NCBI GenBank assembly: GCA_041753075.1
Contig: JBGSVE010000007.1
Location: 24,373 to 88,372, forward strand
Length of the DNA stretch: 64,000 nt
Source: UBA6163 sp041753075
GTDB taxonomy: Bacteria > Planctomycetota > Planctomycetia > Pirellulales > Pirellulaceae
Reading direction: 5' to 3'
The translations under genes were made by a program, and so were the position numbers. Positions 34,878 through 43,966 of the stretch are shown piece by piece. Position 1 is the first letter of the stretch. Each line of letters starts with the position of its first letter. Below the pieces are notes generated by a model. The model was not told where the DNA came from and did no database searches. It saw nothing but the letters and a program-made list of their open reading frames with translations.

Positions 34878-36671
34878 TCATTTTTTTGACCACAGGGGTG
34901 CATCGGCTTGGAACCGCAGGCTTTCCCCCGTGCCCGGGTGCGTGAACTGCAAACGCCAAGCATGAAGCTGCATCGCGCCAGGCGGTTCTTCGTCGAGCGT
35001 TTGAGTCGCACCGATTTCGCCACCGGCCAAATACATCGGATCGCCAACGATCGAGTGTCCCAGATGCCACAGGTGAAGTCGAATTTGGTGCGTCCGCCCG
35101 GTCAATGGATGGGCCTGGATGATCGAAGTCTGGTCGGCAAGTTTTTCATTGACAACGAACTCGGTCCGCGCGGCTTGGGCTTCGTTGATCGTTGCGATCG
35201 CACGTCCACCCGCCGGCGTCTTCTCCTTTGCGATTGGCGCGTCGCAATCATACCTTTGCCATTCTGGCCAACCGTGACAACGCGCCAGGTAGGTCTTGTG
35301 AACCGCACCGCTAGAGAACAAACGCTGCAATTGACCCGCGAACAATTGCGTCTTGGCCAACACCACGATGCCCGTTGTGTTTGCATCAAGTCGGTGGGCC
35401 GGTCGCAATGTCGGCAGCGTCAGCGCGGTTCGCAAAATCCAAATCAATGAATTGCGATTAAACCGACCGCTGGGGTGCATCGGCAGCGGTGCCGGTTTGT
35501 TGACTACGATCATCGTGTCATCTTCGTATAACACCGCGATGTCGGCGCTGACGTCCGGTTCGATCGTATTAGGAAACAGATGCGCATACCGTTGGCCGGC
35601 TTGCGCGATCGCATCACCACCAACGACCATTTCACCCAAGCGAATCCGTCCCAAGCGGAACTCGTCGTCCCAGTGTGCGTGGCTGAATCCGGGAAACAAT
35701 TGTTCAACGCACCGGCGCATCGGCGTTTGGTCCAGCGCCAAGTGGATGCGAATCGGCCGCACGTTGTCGTAGGCAATGCTGCCGGGCAACGGAGTCGTCG
35801 CCGCATGGATTGCAGCCTCGCGCTCTTCGATCGTCGGCAATGGCAACGCCTTGGCTTTATCAATGCAGTGCGGGCATGATTCGGCGGGGACATACGACGG
35901 TGACGCTTGGTCCGCCTCAGTAAGCACCGCTTGGCAAGCGAAGCACAACGCCAAGCCCGTTTCCTCGAGCTGCGGATTCAGCGCCACGCGTTTGTCGAAC
36001 ACGAAGCAATCACCATCGTAATGCGCGTCGCCGCATTCTTCGAAGTATTTCAAAATGCCGCCATCAAGTTGAAAGACATTTTGAAAACCGTGCTGCTGCA
36101 TATAAGGTCCGGCCTTCTCGCAACGAATCCCACCGGTACAAAACATCACGATCGGTTGTTGCCGCAGTTCACTGGGCAACGCCTCAACCGCGCCGCAAAA
36201 ATTACTGAAGTGGTCGATGCCAATTGCCTTCGCACCGGCGAACGTGCCGACTTCGACTTCATAATCGTTGCGGACGTCGAGCAGCGTGACGTTGCGGCCT
36301 TCGTCGAGCCATGCCTTCAATTCACGCGGGCGCAATTTTGGCGACGATGCGCGAATCGGATCGATGCCGGGAACGCCCATCGAGATAATTTCTCGCTTCA
36401 ATCGCACCAGCATCCGGCTGAACGGTTGGTGATCGCTCCAACTTTCCTTGACATCCAGTCTGGCAAACTCCGGTGCCGCGGTTAGCCATTCGAGGAACGA
36501 TCGCAGCGGTGTTTCTTCACCGGCAAGGAACATGTTGAGTCCCTCGCGGCTGACCAAAATCGTGCCCCGAAGCTGGGCCTGGGCAGTGCGAGATTTCAGC
36601 TCGCGGCGGCGGCGCTCGAGGTCATCCAGCGGCACGAATCGGTAGGAGGCAATGTTGAGGAAACGAGGCAT
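34878..36671 (-). CDS. Fusion of TrhO-like rhodanese (tRNA U34 hydroxylase) and RluA-family pseudouridine synthase
   Basis: 597 residues from ATG at 36671. Residues 1-~300 match TrhO (YceA): an N-terminal acylphosphatase-like domain, then a rhodanese domain with the active loop FCTGGIRCEKA (C178) and a C-terminal Cys-rich zinc-like region (CFACQ, SCPHC). Residues ~330-597 are an RluA-type synthase with HRLDANTTG near 426 (catalytic Asp) and GRTHQIRLHL. TrhO hydroxylates U34 in tRNA; RluA-type enzymes make pseudouridine in tRNA or rRNA. Both halves appear intact, so a two-step RNA modification enzyme is inferred. These are usually separate proteins. Confidence 0.88.
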   Translation of the reverse strand: MPRFLNIASYRFVPLDDLERRRRELKSRTAQAQLRGTILVSREGLNMFLAGEETPLRSFLEWLTAAPEFARLDVKESWSDHQPFSRMLVRLKREIISMGVPGIDPIRASSPKLRPRELKAWLDEGRNVTLLDVRNDYEVEVGTFAGAKAIGIDHFSNFCGAVEALPSELRQQPIVMFCTGGIRCEKAGPYMQQHGFQNVFQLDGGILKYFEECGDAHYDGDCFVFDKRVALNPQLEETGLALCFACQAVLTEADQASPSYVPAESCPHCIDKAKALPLPTIEEREAAIHAATTPLPGSIAYDNVRPIRIHLALDQTPMRRCVEQLFPGFSHAHWDDEFRLGRIRLGEMVVGGDAIAQAGQRYAHLFPNTIEPDVSADIAVLYEDDTMIVVNKPAPLPMHPSGRFNRNSLIWILRTALTLPTLRPAHRLDANTTGIVVLAKTQLFAGQLQRLFSSGAVHKTYLARCHGWPEWQRYDCDAPIAKEKTPAGGRAIATINEAQAARTEFVVNEKLADQTSIIQAHPLTGRTHQIRLHLWHLGHSIVGDPMYLAGGEIGATQTLDEEPPGAMQLHAWRLQFTHPGTGESLRFQADAPLWSKK

Positions 36672-36929
36672 GAGGAATGCAGCTTGAGTCAACGGACCAG
36701 TCAACCAATAGGTTATCAAAAATCGCCGTTCTTCCAATCCAGCAACGGTGGTCGTCGATCTGGGGGAGGTTTGACCATCAAATACACGAATGACACGAAA
36801 TAAACAAATTGATTAACGATTTGATAAGTCTGTCCAAAACGTTTGATGCAAACAAAGTGAAACTCCTTTAACGAAATCTGCCATCCATTCTTATTTCTTG
36901 TAGTTCGTGATTCTCGTGGTTACCGATCG

Positions 36930-37180
36930 CTAGCTGACAATTCGTTCGTACTGAAGTTGTGGATAATGGCCGAAGTTAACGATGATGGCGAGACGAAAGC
37001 CGGCTGCTTTTAAGTAGTTATGAACCTGGGCACGATGCTGGTCCGTGATCTCTTTTGCGGCTTATAGCTCGAGCACAATCGCCCCGTAGCAGATGGCGTC
37101 AGGGATGTATTTCGATTGCAGACATCGAACATCGCCCCCATGATCGCGTAGCTCTCGTCCTTGAACAGAATCTCGGCCAT
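36930..37180 (-). pseudogene. Decayed GxxExxY family gene
   Basis: Starting at ATG 37180 the sequence reads MAEILFKDESYAIMGAMFDV, the typical start of GxxExxY proteins. The frame then breaks, and a second frame continues with IPDAICYGAIVLEL, a TAA stop, then AAKEITDQHRAQVHNYLKAA and GFRLAIIVNFG to a TAG near 36930. The central segment of the family, including the region that gives the name, is missing. Frameshift, internal stop and internal deletion together mark a pseudogene. Functional members are about 125 residues. Confidence 0.8.
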
Positions 37181-37300
37181 TTTTTTATCGTCTCCTAAAC
37201 TTTGAATCCGCGATCATATTACGGACGACTTTCACGCTGTGCGAGCAATCTGGATGCCACGTTGATTCACAAAACACCATCGCACGCTAAAATTGGTTCC

Positions 37301-38800
37301 ATGAACCAGACTTACGAATCTACGGGTGCCGCTGCGAACGATGTACAAGCACCCGCCGCCCAGCACGCTGAGCTGCGCGTTTTGGTTGTCGATAACGAAG
37401 CCGCACACGCTCGCGCGATGTCCGAAAGCCTTGAAAAAGTCGGTTTTCGTTGCGAAATTGCGACTCGCGGGCCCGATGCGTCGAAATTGATCGATCGCGA
37501 AACCTACGACATCATCGTGACCGACATGGTGATGAACGATGTCGATGGAATGCAGATTCTGGCCCAGGCCCGCCAGCGATTGCCCGACTGTGAAGTCGTG
37601 ATGGTGACTGGCCATGCGACGGTTCCGGTGGCTGTCGAGGCGATGCAAAAAGGTGCGTTCAACTTTCTTGAAAAGCCGATCACGCCGGTGAGGTTGCGGG
37701 CGATTGTCGAGAAGGCGGCCGAAGCGGTGGGACTGCGGCGGACCAACACCGAGCTGCGGCAACGGCTCGACGAACGCTTCGGATTCGAGGGCATCATCTA
37801 CACCAGCGACGCGATGCAAAAGGTCATCGATCGCTTGCGCCGTATCGCCGCGACGGACGCAACGGTGCTCGTCACCGGCGAAAGCGGCACGGGCAAGGAG
37901 ATGATTGCCCAGGCGATTCACCAAAACAGTCCGCGTCGTGCCAAACGAATCGTTGCACTCAATACCCGCGCGGTCAGCGAGAATCTTGTCGAGAGCGAAT
38001 TGTTCGGTCACATCAAAGGCTCATTCACCGATGCGGTCAGCGATCGCGTTGGTGCGTTCGAATACGCCAACGGCGGCACGCTGTTCCTTGACGAAGTCGG
38101 CGACATGCCGATGAGCACGCAGATCAAGCTGCTTCGCGTGCTCGAAGAACACCAGATCACTCGCGTCGGTGACAACAAACCGATCAAGGTCAATGTGCGG
38201 TTGATCTCGGCAACCAATCGACCGCTCGAAGCGATGGTCGCCGATGGTTCATTCCGCAACGACTTGTATTTTCGTTTGAAGGTTGTGACGGTCGAGCTGC
38301 CGCCGCTGCGTGCTCGACGTGACGACGTGATTCCGTTGATGGATCATTTTCGCAAGATGTTTTTGCGGCGTTATGAGAAACCGGCGGCGCATTTTTCACC
38401 CGCGGTGACGAAGCGGTTTTTTCATTACGATTGGCCGGGCAACATTCGCCAGCTTCGCAACTTTGTCGAGACGATGGTCGTGCTTGATACCGACAACGTG
38501 CTCAGCGAAGAAGACCTGCCGCCGGAGTTGGTTGACCCGGCGGACGCCGATTTGCCGCGCGGCGATGGAGCGTCGATGCCATTGCTTATCGATGCATCGC
38601 AGGACGGTTTGATCGGCCAACCGCTGGCCGCGATCGAGAAATGGGCGATCGAAGAAACGTTGCGGCTAACGGGAGGCAATCGCGAAGAGGCCGCAAAAGT
38701 ACTCGGCATTGGAGCCCGCACGTTGTACCGCCGTTTGGACCAGTATAAAAAAGACGACGGTGAGGTGGATGATGACTTCGAGTCGGACGAATCGGCGTAA
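37301..38800 (+). CDS. Sigma-54-dependent response regulator, NtrC-like
   Basis: 499 residues from ATG at 37301. Receiver domain: 26-140, phosphoacceptor D75 in IIVTDMVMND. AAA+ domain: Walker A GESGTGKE near 193, Walker B GGTLFLDEVGDMP. The loop that contacts sigma-54, GAFTGA in most members, reads GSFTDA here at about 240-245. The C-terminal Fis-type helix-turn-helix is EEAAKVLGIGARTLYRRL. No histidine kinase gene is adjacent, so it is an orphan regulator. Its 3' end overlaps the SGNH hydrolase gene by 32 bp. Target genes are unknown. Confidence 0.93.
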   Translation: MNQTYESTGAAANDVQAPAAQHAELRVLVVDNEAAHARAMSESLEKVGFRCEIATRGPDASKLIDRETYDIIVTDMVMNDVDGMQILAQARQRLPDCEVVMVTGHATVPVAVEAMQKGAFNFLEKPITPVRLRAIVEKAAEAVGLRRTNTELRQRLDERFGFEGIIYTSDAMQKVIDRLRRIAATDATVLVTGESGTGKEMIAQAIHQNSPRRAKRIVALNTRAVSENLVESELFGHIKGSFTDAVSDRVGAFEYANGGTLFLDEVGDMPMSTQIKLLRVLEEHQITRVGDNKPIKVNVRLISATNRPLEAMVADGSFRNDLYFRLKVVTVELPPLRARRDDVIPLMDHFRKMFLRRYEKPAAHFSPAVTKRFFHYDWPGNIRQLRNFVETMVVLDTDNVLSEEDLPPELVDPADADLPRGDGASMPLLIDASQDGLIGQPLAAIEKWAIEETLRLTGGNREEAAKVLGIGARTLYRRLDQYKKDDGEVDDDFESDESA

Positions 38801-40199
38801 GTGGCTGTTTCGCAGCGTGGCGCTGGCGCTTGGCGTGATGCCGATCGTCGGTGCGGAGTTGGCCTTGCGCGTGATGGGCGTGGCGGCGGCCGATTCGCAG
38901 TCGCTCAGCGCGATCGACAATCGTCCGCTGGTTGACCTGCATTCGCTGCGACCGTTGTTCGAGCGTTCCAGTGACTCCGCCAGGATGCAGATTGGCCAGT
39001 CACGAATGAATTACTTTTGTCCCGCCAATTTTCGCGTCGAGAAGTCGGCGAACGAGTTGCGAGTCTTTGCCTTGGGCGGTTCGACGACCCAGGGCCAACC
39101 GTATCGCACCGAAACCGCCTTTCCGTTTTGGTTGGGGCTGCGATTGCAGTCGGCGATGCCGTCGCGCGATGTGCAAGTGGTCAATTGTGGCGGCATTTCT
39201 TATGCGAGTTACCGCGTGGCGGCGATTCTCGATGAAGTGCTGCGGTACGAACCGGATTTGATTGTGCTTTACACCGGGCACAATGAATTTCTCGAGGCGC
39301 GGACGTATCACTTGCAGCGCCAAGTGCCACGTTGGTTGGCGGGACCATTGTCAATCGTCGCCGACTTGCGATTGGGACGTCTGGCGGCGCGATGGATTTC
39401 CTCGGATGAATCGGCGGTGCCGCCGACGTCACTGTCCAGCGAAGTCGATACCTTGCTTGACCATACCGATGGCATGGAGGCATATGTGCGCGATGACGAT
39501 TGGAATGCGGGCGTTCACCGGCACTTCGAGTCGACGCTGGCCGCGATGGTCCGTCGCTGCCAAGTTGCCAAAGTGCCGCTGGTGCTTTGTGTTCCCGCAG
39601 GCGACTTGGTCAAGACACCGCCGTTTAAGTCGCCGCCGCCGCTTGATCTTGAAACTTTAAGCGATGCGGCGGCGGAGATCGCTGCGGCGAAGGCGATGCT
39701 GGCGAGTGAGCCGCGACACGCTTTGTCGCATTTTATTCTTGGCCGGTCGTTGTTCGACGAAGGCGAGTCACAGCTTGCCCAAGCACGATCGCATTTGGTC
39801 GCCGCTCGCGATGAAGACATTTGCCCGCTGCGTGCCACAAGCCGAATCGAAACGACCGTTCGTCAATACGCCGTTGCCGATGGAGTATATCTAATCGATG
39901 CACCGGAGCGATTGGACGAGCGCAATCATGCCGGTGCGAACTTTCCCGACGGCATTCCGGACCCACGCTGGTTTGTTGATCATGTTCATCCCACGATTGC
40001 GGGGCATCAGGTGATTGCCGGCGAAATCTATAAGCACTTGGTGCAGCGAGGTTGGTGCGAACCAATTGACGGGGCCGAAGTGACTTACCAGCAATCGCTC
40101 GCCGACCACATGACGACACTGGGTGATGAATACTACGGCCGCGCCAAACAGCGGCTCGAAGGAGTCAATCGTTGGTCACGACGCTTGCGTGATCGCTAA
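38769..40199 (+). CDS. Membrane-anchored SGNH/GDSL-type hydrolase-like protein
   Basis: 476 residues from ATG at 38769. One N-terminal hydrophobic segment (about 13-33) serves as anchor or signal. Block I is ALGGSTTQGQPY (GDSL-type nucleophile region), block III LYTGHNEF, and DHVHPTIAGH near the C-terminus carries the Asp-His pair. The family hydrolyses esters, including acyl groups on polysaccharides. The gene start lies inside the end of the response-regulator gene, so both should be one transcript. A palindromic repeat follows the stop codon. Confidence 0.82.
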   Translation: MMTSSRTNRRKWLFRSVALALGVMPIVGAELALRVMGVAAADSQSLSAIDNRPLVDLHSLRPLFERSSDSARMQIGQSRMNYFCPANFRVEKSANELRVFALGGSTTQGQPYRTETAFPFWLGLRLQSAMPSRDVQVVNCGGISYASYRVAAILDEVLRYEPDLIVLYTGHNEFLEARTYHLQRQVPRWLAGPLSIVADLRLGRLAARWISSDESAVPPTSLSSEVDTLLDHTDGMEAYVRDDDWNAGVHRHFESTLAAMVRRCQVAKVPLVLCVPAGDLVKTPPFKSPPPLDLETLSDAAAEIAAAKAMLASEPRHALSHFILGRSLFDEGESQLAQARSHLVAARDEDICPLRATSRIETTVRQYAVADGVYLIDAPERLDERNHAGANFPDGIPDPRWFVDHVHPTIAGHQVIAGEIYKHLVQRGWCEPIDGAEVTYQQSLADHMTTLGDEYYGRAKQRLEGVNRWSRRLRDR

Positions 40200-40233
40200 G
40201 GAAACGTCCCCATTTAGAATTATGGTTCGTTAG

Positions 40234-40297
40234 TTGAGCGGATCCGTACTAGCCGCCGGTAGTTCGATTCACCGGTGGTAAGCGCCGTTCCGCTCAC
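40234..40297. repeat. Palindromic intergenic repeat, copy C
   Basis: Arms 40234-40260 and 40271-40297 are inverted copies around a ten-base loop and are less perfect than copies A and B. The end motifs TGAGCGGA and CCGGT match the other copies. It lies between the ends of two convergent genes. Confidence 0.65.
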
Positions 40298-40367
40298 GAA
40301 CTGAGAATACGACGGCGGAGCGTCGCAGAACACTGCGCCGAACGCAGGACTCCCTTTCGATGAAGCA

Positions 40368-41864
40368 CTACGGCGCGACCATTCCGTGCACTCCGCCGAA
40401 ACTTTTGACCGTTCGCCCGCGAGCCAACTCGGCTGCGGTTTGGCGACCAGTGCGGACAATCATCACCCCAGGACGCGATGCGCGGGCTGTCAAATCCACC
40501 GCGACAACGTTGTCGCATCGATAAGGACCGGACAGCGGAAACGTTAGATACCACTGCGCCTTTACAATCGACTGCGGATCATTTGTCGTTAGCAAACGCG
40601 GCGATTCGATCAAGCCCGCGCTCAAGTAAACGGTTTCCGTAGGATCGATTCGCTCGTTGATCCAGGCGACAGCACCGCGCCAATCTTCGCCGCGTCGTAT
40701 CAGTTGAAACTTTCCGCTGGACAGCTTTGCCATCGTGCCTTGTTGAAACATCAACGTCAACAGAATCGCCAGCGCCATCATGGTTCTTGCCAGTACGCCC
40801 GCACCAAGCGGCTGAAGTTCATGGGAATGAACTGACCGCAGTGGCGCGATCGCTGCGCCCGCTGTCCAGGCGAGCAGCGGTAGCGCGGCAACAAAGTATC
40901 GCCGATGAAAGATCGGTGCGATTTGAAGGTAGGCGATGAGCCAATAGCCAAGCACGCTGAAGATCGCGACCAGGCCCGGTAGCCAAAACGGACAGACGGC
41001 TTTTGTCGCCGCGTCGATTGTCCTCGAGTCAACGCGATGACGCCTTTGCAGTAGTCGCCATGCAAACGGAATTCCAATCAATGAAAACCACGGCCAAGCC
41101 TGCCAGATTTGCATGATCGACCTTGCCGCGCCGAACGATTGCCACTGCGACCTGTTCTGCCAAGCCTGGCCCAGCACGCTGGCGATTGGCCACGCTGTCG
41201 AGGCGATCAATACAACAAAGAGTACCAAGATCAATCCAGGGCGACCGATCGCTGGCGAAGCCGTGTGCAACCCGCGACTCCAAGCGAACCGAGCAATCAC
41301 AAACAAGGCGAGGACGCCCAACGATGTTGGTTGGCACGCGGCGGCAACGGCAACCGTCACGATCGCGGTCATGTGGTGCCAACGAGTTTGATTGTTCGAC
41401 ATCGTCAAACCGACGGCAACCGCACTGCACAAAATCACAACCGCGTAAGGACGCAGTTCGGTGCCGTAGAAAATTGCGTCGGACTCCAGCGCGATGACTG
41501 CACCCGCCACCGCACTGGCCAGCGCACTTTGATAAGTTCGATACACGGCGGCGGACATGACGACGGCGGCGGCGGCGGTCGCCAAAACGCTCGACAATCG
41601 CAACACAAGTTCCGAGTCGCCGACGATCAGTCTCCAAATCCAAAGTCCCCAGAAATAGATTGGCGCTTGGTTGCCAGCGGCGGCGCGCGCGGCGACATGG
41701 TCAAACCGGCCCCAGACCGACCATGCCGAATGCAGTTCGTCGAGCCAGAAACTTTCGCTGCATGACGGCAACCGCACCGCGATTGCCAACAGCGCGACCA
41801 AGCTGGGAATTGCAAACCTTTGCCATCGCCAACCGCGCGAATCGAACCGTGCTAAATCATCCAC
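40368..41864 (-). CDS. GT39-like polytopic membrane glycosyltransferase
   Basis: 498 residues from a GTG at 41864, one base after the threonine aldolase stop; other starts are possible. About ten to eleven hydrophobic segments. The first extracytoplasmic loop has SESFWLDELHSAW, matching the acidic Asp-Glu motif of GT39/ArnT-type transferases that use polyprenyl-phosphate sugar donors. The C-terminal ~120 residues are soluble. The acceptor could be protein or lipid; not determined. It is the third gene of a bpt-ltaE operon. Confidence 0.72.
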   Translation of the reverse strand: MDDLARFDSRGWRWQRFAIPSLVALLAIAVRLPSCSESFWLDELHSAWSVWGRFDHVAARAAAGNQAPIYFWGLWIWRLIVGDSELVLRLSSVLATAAAAVVMSAAVYRTYQSALASAVAGAVIALESDAIFYGTELRPYAVVILCSAVAVGLTMSNNQTRWHHMTAIVTVAVAAACQPTSLGVLALFVIARFAWSRGLHTASPAIGRPGLILVLFVVLIASTAWPIASVLGQAWQNRSQWQSFGAARSIMQIWQAWPWFSLIGIPFAWRLLQRRHRVDSRTIDAATKAVCPFWLPGLVAIFSVLGYWLIAYLQIAPIFHRRYFVAALPLLAWTAGAAIAPLRSVHSHELQPLGAGVLARTMMALAILLTLMFQQGTMAKLSSGKFQLIRRGEDWRGAVAWINERIDPTETVYLSAGLIESPRLLTTNDPQSIVKAQWYLTFPLSGPYRCDNVVAVDLTARASRPGVMIVRTGRQTAAELARGRTVKSFGGVHGMVAP

Positions 41865-41865
41865 T

Positions 41866-42918
41866 TCAATGCGCGGCCACCGCGTGGGGACTCGGCGACG
41901 CGGCGCGGCGCAAGATTTCACAGGCTTGGTCGATATCGCTTCGCGACACATCAAGATGAGTGACCAAGCGAATGGATTGCGGCGAGATCGCAAAGCAATT
42001 CAGTCCCGCCGCGTAAAATTGCTTTACGAACTGCACTGCCGTGCCCCATCGAGCGTCAATCGCGATGGCGACGATGTTGGTGTCGATCGCATCGCCAATC
42101 ACGGACAACGATTCGCACTGGCCCACCGCGGTGCCGAGCAATTGGGCGTGAGCATGATCTTCGACAAGCCGATCGCGATGGTGCGTCATTGCGAACAGTG
42201 CGCCCGCGGCGATCATGCCTGATTGACGCATCGCACCGCCAAACAATTTTCGCGTCCGCCGCGCCTCGTTGATGAATTCATGCGACCCGGCCAGAGCGGA
42301 CCCGACCGGTGCACCGAGACCCTTGCTAAAACAAACGCTAACGGAATCAAACGGTTCGCTTAGCTCGCTTTCCGGTACGCCCAGTGCAGCCGCCGCATTC
42401 CACAACCGCGCCCCGTCCAGGTGTGTGTTCAGTCCATTGGCATGTGCCCAATCGCAAATCTCGCTGGTGATTACGGTGGGTTGAATACGGCCGCCGGCGC
42501 GATTGTGTGTGTTTTCCAAACAGACTAATCGCGTTCGCACCATGTGGTCGTTTTCGGGGCGAATCAGGTGCTGCAATTGGTCAAGCTGCAGGATTCCATT
42601 TTCGCCCATCACTGTTTGCGTCACGATCCCGGACAATTGAGCGAACGCGGCTTGTTCGTAGTTGAAAATGTGGCAATTTGATTCGCAGATAAATTCGGTG
42701 CCGCGGTCGCAATGAATTCGCAGTGCGATTTGATTGGTCATCGAGCCGCTGGGCATAAAGATTGCGGCTTCTTTGCCAAGCAGCTCGGCCGTGGTGCGTT
42801 CCAGCCGATCGGTCGTCGGATCGACATCGATCACCGCGTCGCCCACTTCCGCTGCGGCAATCGCGCGACGCATCGCCGGGGTTGGTCGAGTGACGGTATC
42901 GCTTCGCAAGTCAATCAT
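41866..42918 (-). CDS. ltaE: Low-specificity L-threonine aldolase
   Basis: 350 residues from ATG at 42918, beginning MIDLRSDTVTRPTPAMR, the classic start of this family. PLP-dependent cleavage of L-threonine or L-allo-threonine to glycine and acetaldehyde, cytoplasmic. Conserved sites include the LENTHNRAGG region, HLDGARLWNAA, and VCFSKGLGAPVGS with the Schiff-base lysine. It follows bpt by 14 bp and precedes the GT39-like gene by one base. Confidence 0.95.
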   Translation of the reverse strand: MIDLRSDTVTRPTPAMRRAIAAAEVGDAVIDVDPTTDRLERTTAELLGKEAAIFMPSGSMTNQIALRIHCDRGTEFICESNCHIFNYEQAAFAQLSGIVTQTVMGENGILQLDQLQHLIRPENDHMVRTRLVCLENTHNRAGGRIQPTVITSEICDWAHANGLNTHLDGARLWNAAAALGVPESELSEPFDSVSVCFSKGLGAPVGSALAGSHEFINEARRTRKLFGGAMRQSGMIAAGALFAMTHHRDRLVEDHAHAQLLGTAVGQCESLSVIGDAIDTNIVAIAIDARWGTAVQFVKQFYAAGLNCFAISPQSIRLVTHLDVSRSDIDQACEILRRAASPSPHAVAAH

Positions 42919-42932
42919 TTTGGATTCTCTTT

Positions 42933-43676
42933 TCAAGCGACGGCGTCGGTCCAATGTTCGTTGACCAAACGCTGCTGGGGTAAAAACCGGGCTTTGTAAT
43001 TCAGGTGCGAATTCGCGGCGACATACATTCCCAGATATAAGAATTGCCGTTTCGTCTGAATCGCCAATTCGATCTGCTTGAGGATGGAATAGGTGCCCAG
43101 GCCGTAGCGGGCCATTTCAGGGTCGAAGTACGTGTAGACGGCTGACAGCGATTGGCGTGCTTGATCGATGATTGAAACCGCAATCAATTGATCTTCGCGA
43201 TAAAAACTCAATTCAAATGTGTCGCAGCACGATTCGACCAGGAACGCTCGATAGCCCTCCTCGTCAACCCAATCTTCGCCGCGGGCCAGGGACCGCTGGC
43301 AGCGATGTTGATTGAACAACAACACCCGCTGGGCGTCGCACTGCGGTACACCGATATCGGCTCGCAATTCCTGGTCGCCGCGCTTGAGGACGCGTCGAAA
43401 CGATTTCGTCCAAACAAAATCAGCCACACTGACGCGAGTCGGCTCGCAGGCCGAGCAACTGGGACACTGTGTGCGGTACACAAAATCACCACTGCGCCGA
43501 AACCCGCGGGCCAGCAGATCGTCGGTCGTCGAGCCGCGCAGCCTACCGACGGGCAATCGCAACGGCATTCGCGCCGTCATGTCTGGCAAATACGGGCAAA
43601 CCTGGGGTGCATCTTGGACAATGATCAACCTCGCTTCGACGCTCGGTCTGGTCGCCGGATCATCAGGGTGCTTCAT
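42933..43676 (-). CDS. bpt: Aspartate/glutamate leucyltransferase (N-end rule)
   Basis: 247 residues. Bpt transfers leucine from Leu-tRNA to N-terminal Asp or Glu of proteins, marking them for ClpSP degradation. Visible family features: CPYLP, LLARGFRRSGDFVYRTQC with the PSCSACEP cysteine cluster, FNQHRC, and the C-terminal ATE region with VYTYFDP and GLGTYSILKQIELA. Length and motifs are complete. It is first in a likely three-gene operon with ltaE and the GT39-like gene. Confidence 0.92.
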   Translation of the reverse strand: MKHPDDPATRPSVEARLIIVQDAPQVCPYLPDMTARMPLRLPVGRLRGSTTDDLLARGFRRSGDFVYRTQCPSCSACEPTRVSVADFVWTKSFRRVLKRGDQELRADIGVPQCDAQRVLLFNQHRCQRSLARGEDWVDEEGYRAFLVESCCDTFELSFYREDQLIAVSIIDQARQSLSAVYTYFDPEMARYGLGTYSILKQIELAIQTKRQFLYLGMYVAANSHLNYKARFLPQQRLVNEHWTDAVA

Positions 43677-43966
43677 CGCTGGTGCCGCGTTGCATCCAAA
43701 AGTCTGGTGTCGCTCTCATTAGCCGTTGTGCGTTAGCCCCAATTATTGCCGAGAGAACTATGGCCAAGGTCAAAACAGCTACTAAAATTGTATCTAAACT
43801 GGTTATCGCCGCCTACAGTTCGACGGGCGGCGTGCGAGCGATCTCGCCAAAGCCGTTGCCACTGAGCCAGTTATTGATTCGACGTTCCAAAGACCACTCA
43901 ATTCCGTAAAAATTGGTAAAAAGTAGCGATTGGGTTGCTTGTAGCTAGTGCCTCTCGTTGATTAGT

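Noticed and set aside
43682..43909. Short open frame upstream of the adhesin gene, with an internal ATG near 43760
   Set aside because: No recognisable family, atypical composition and no clear ribosome-binding site; possible small gene but not supported.
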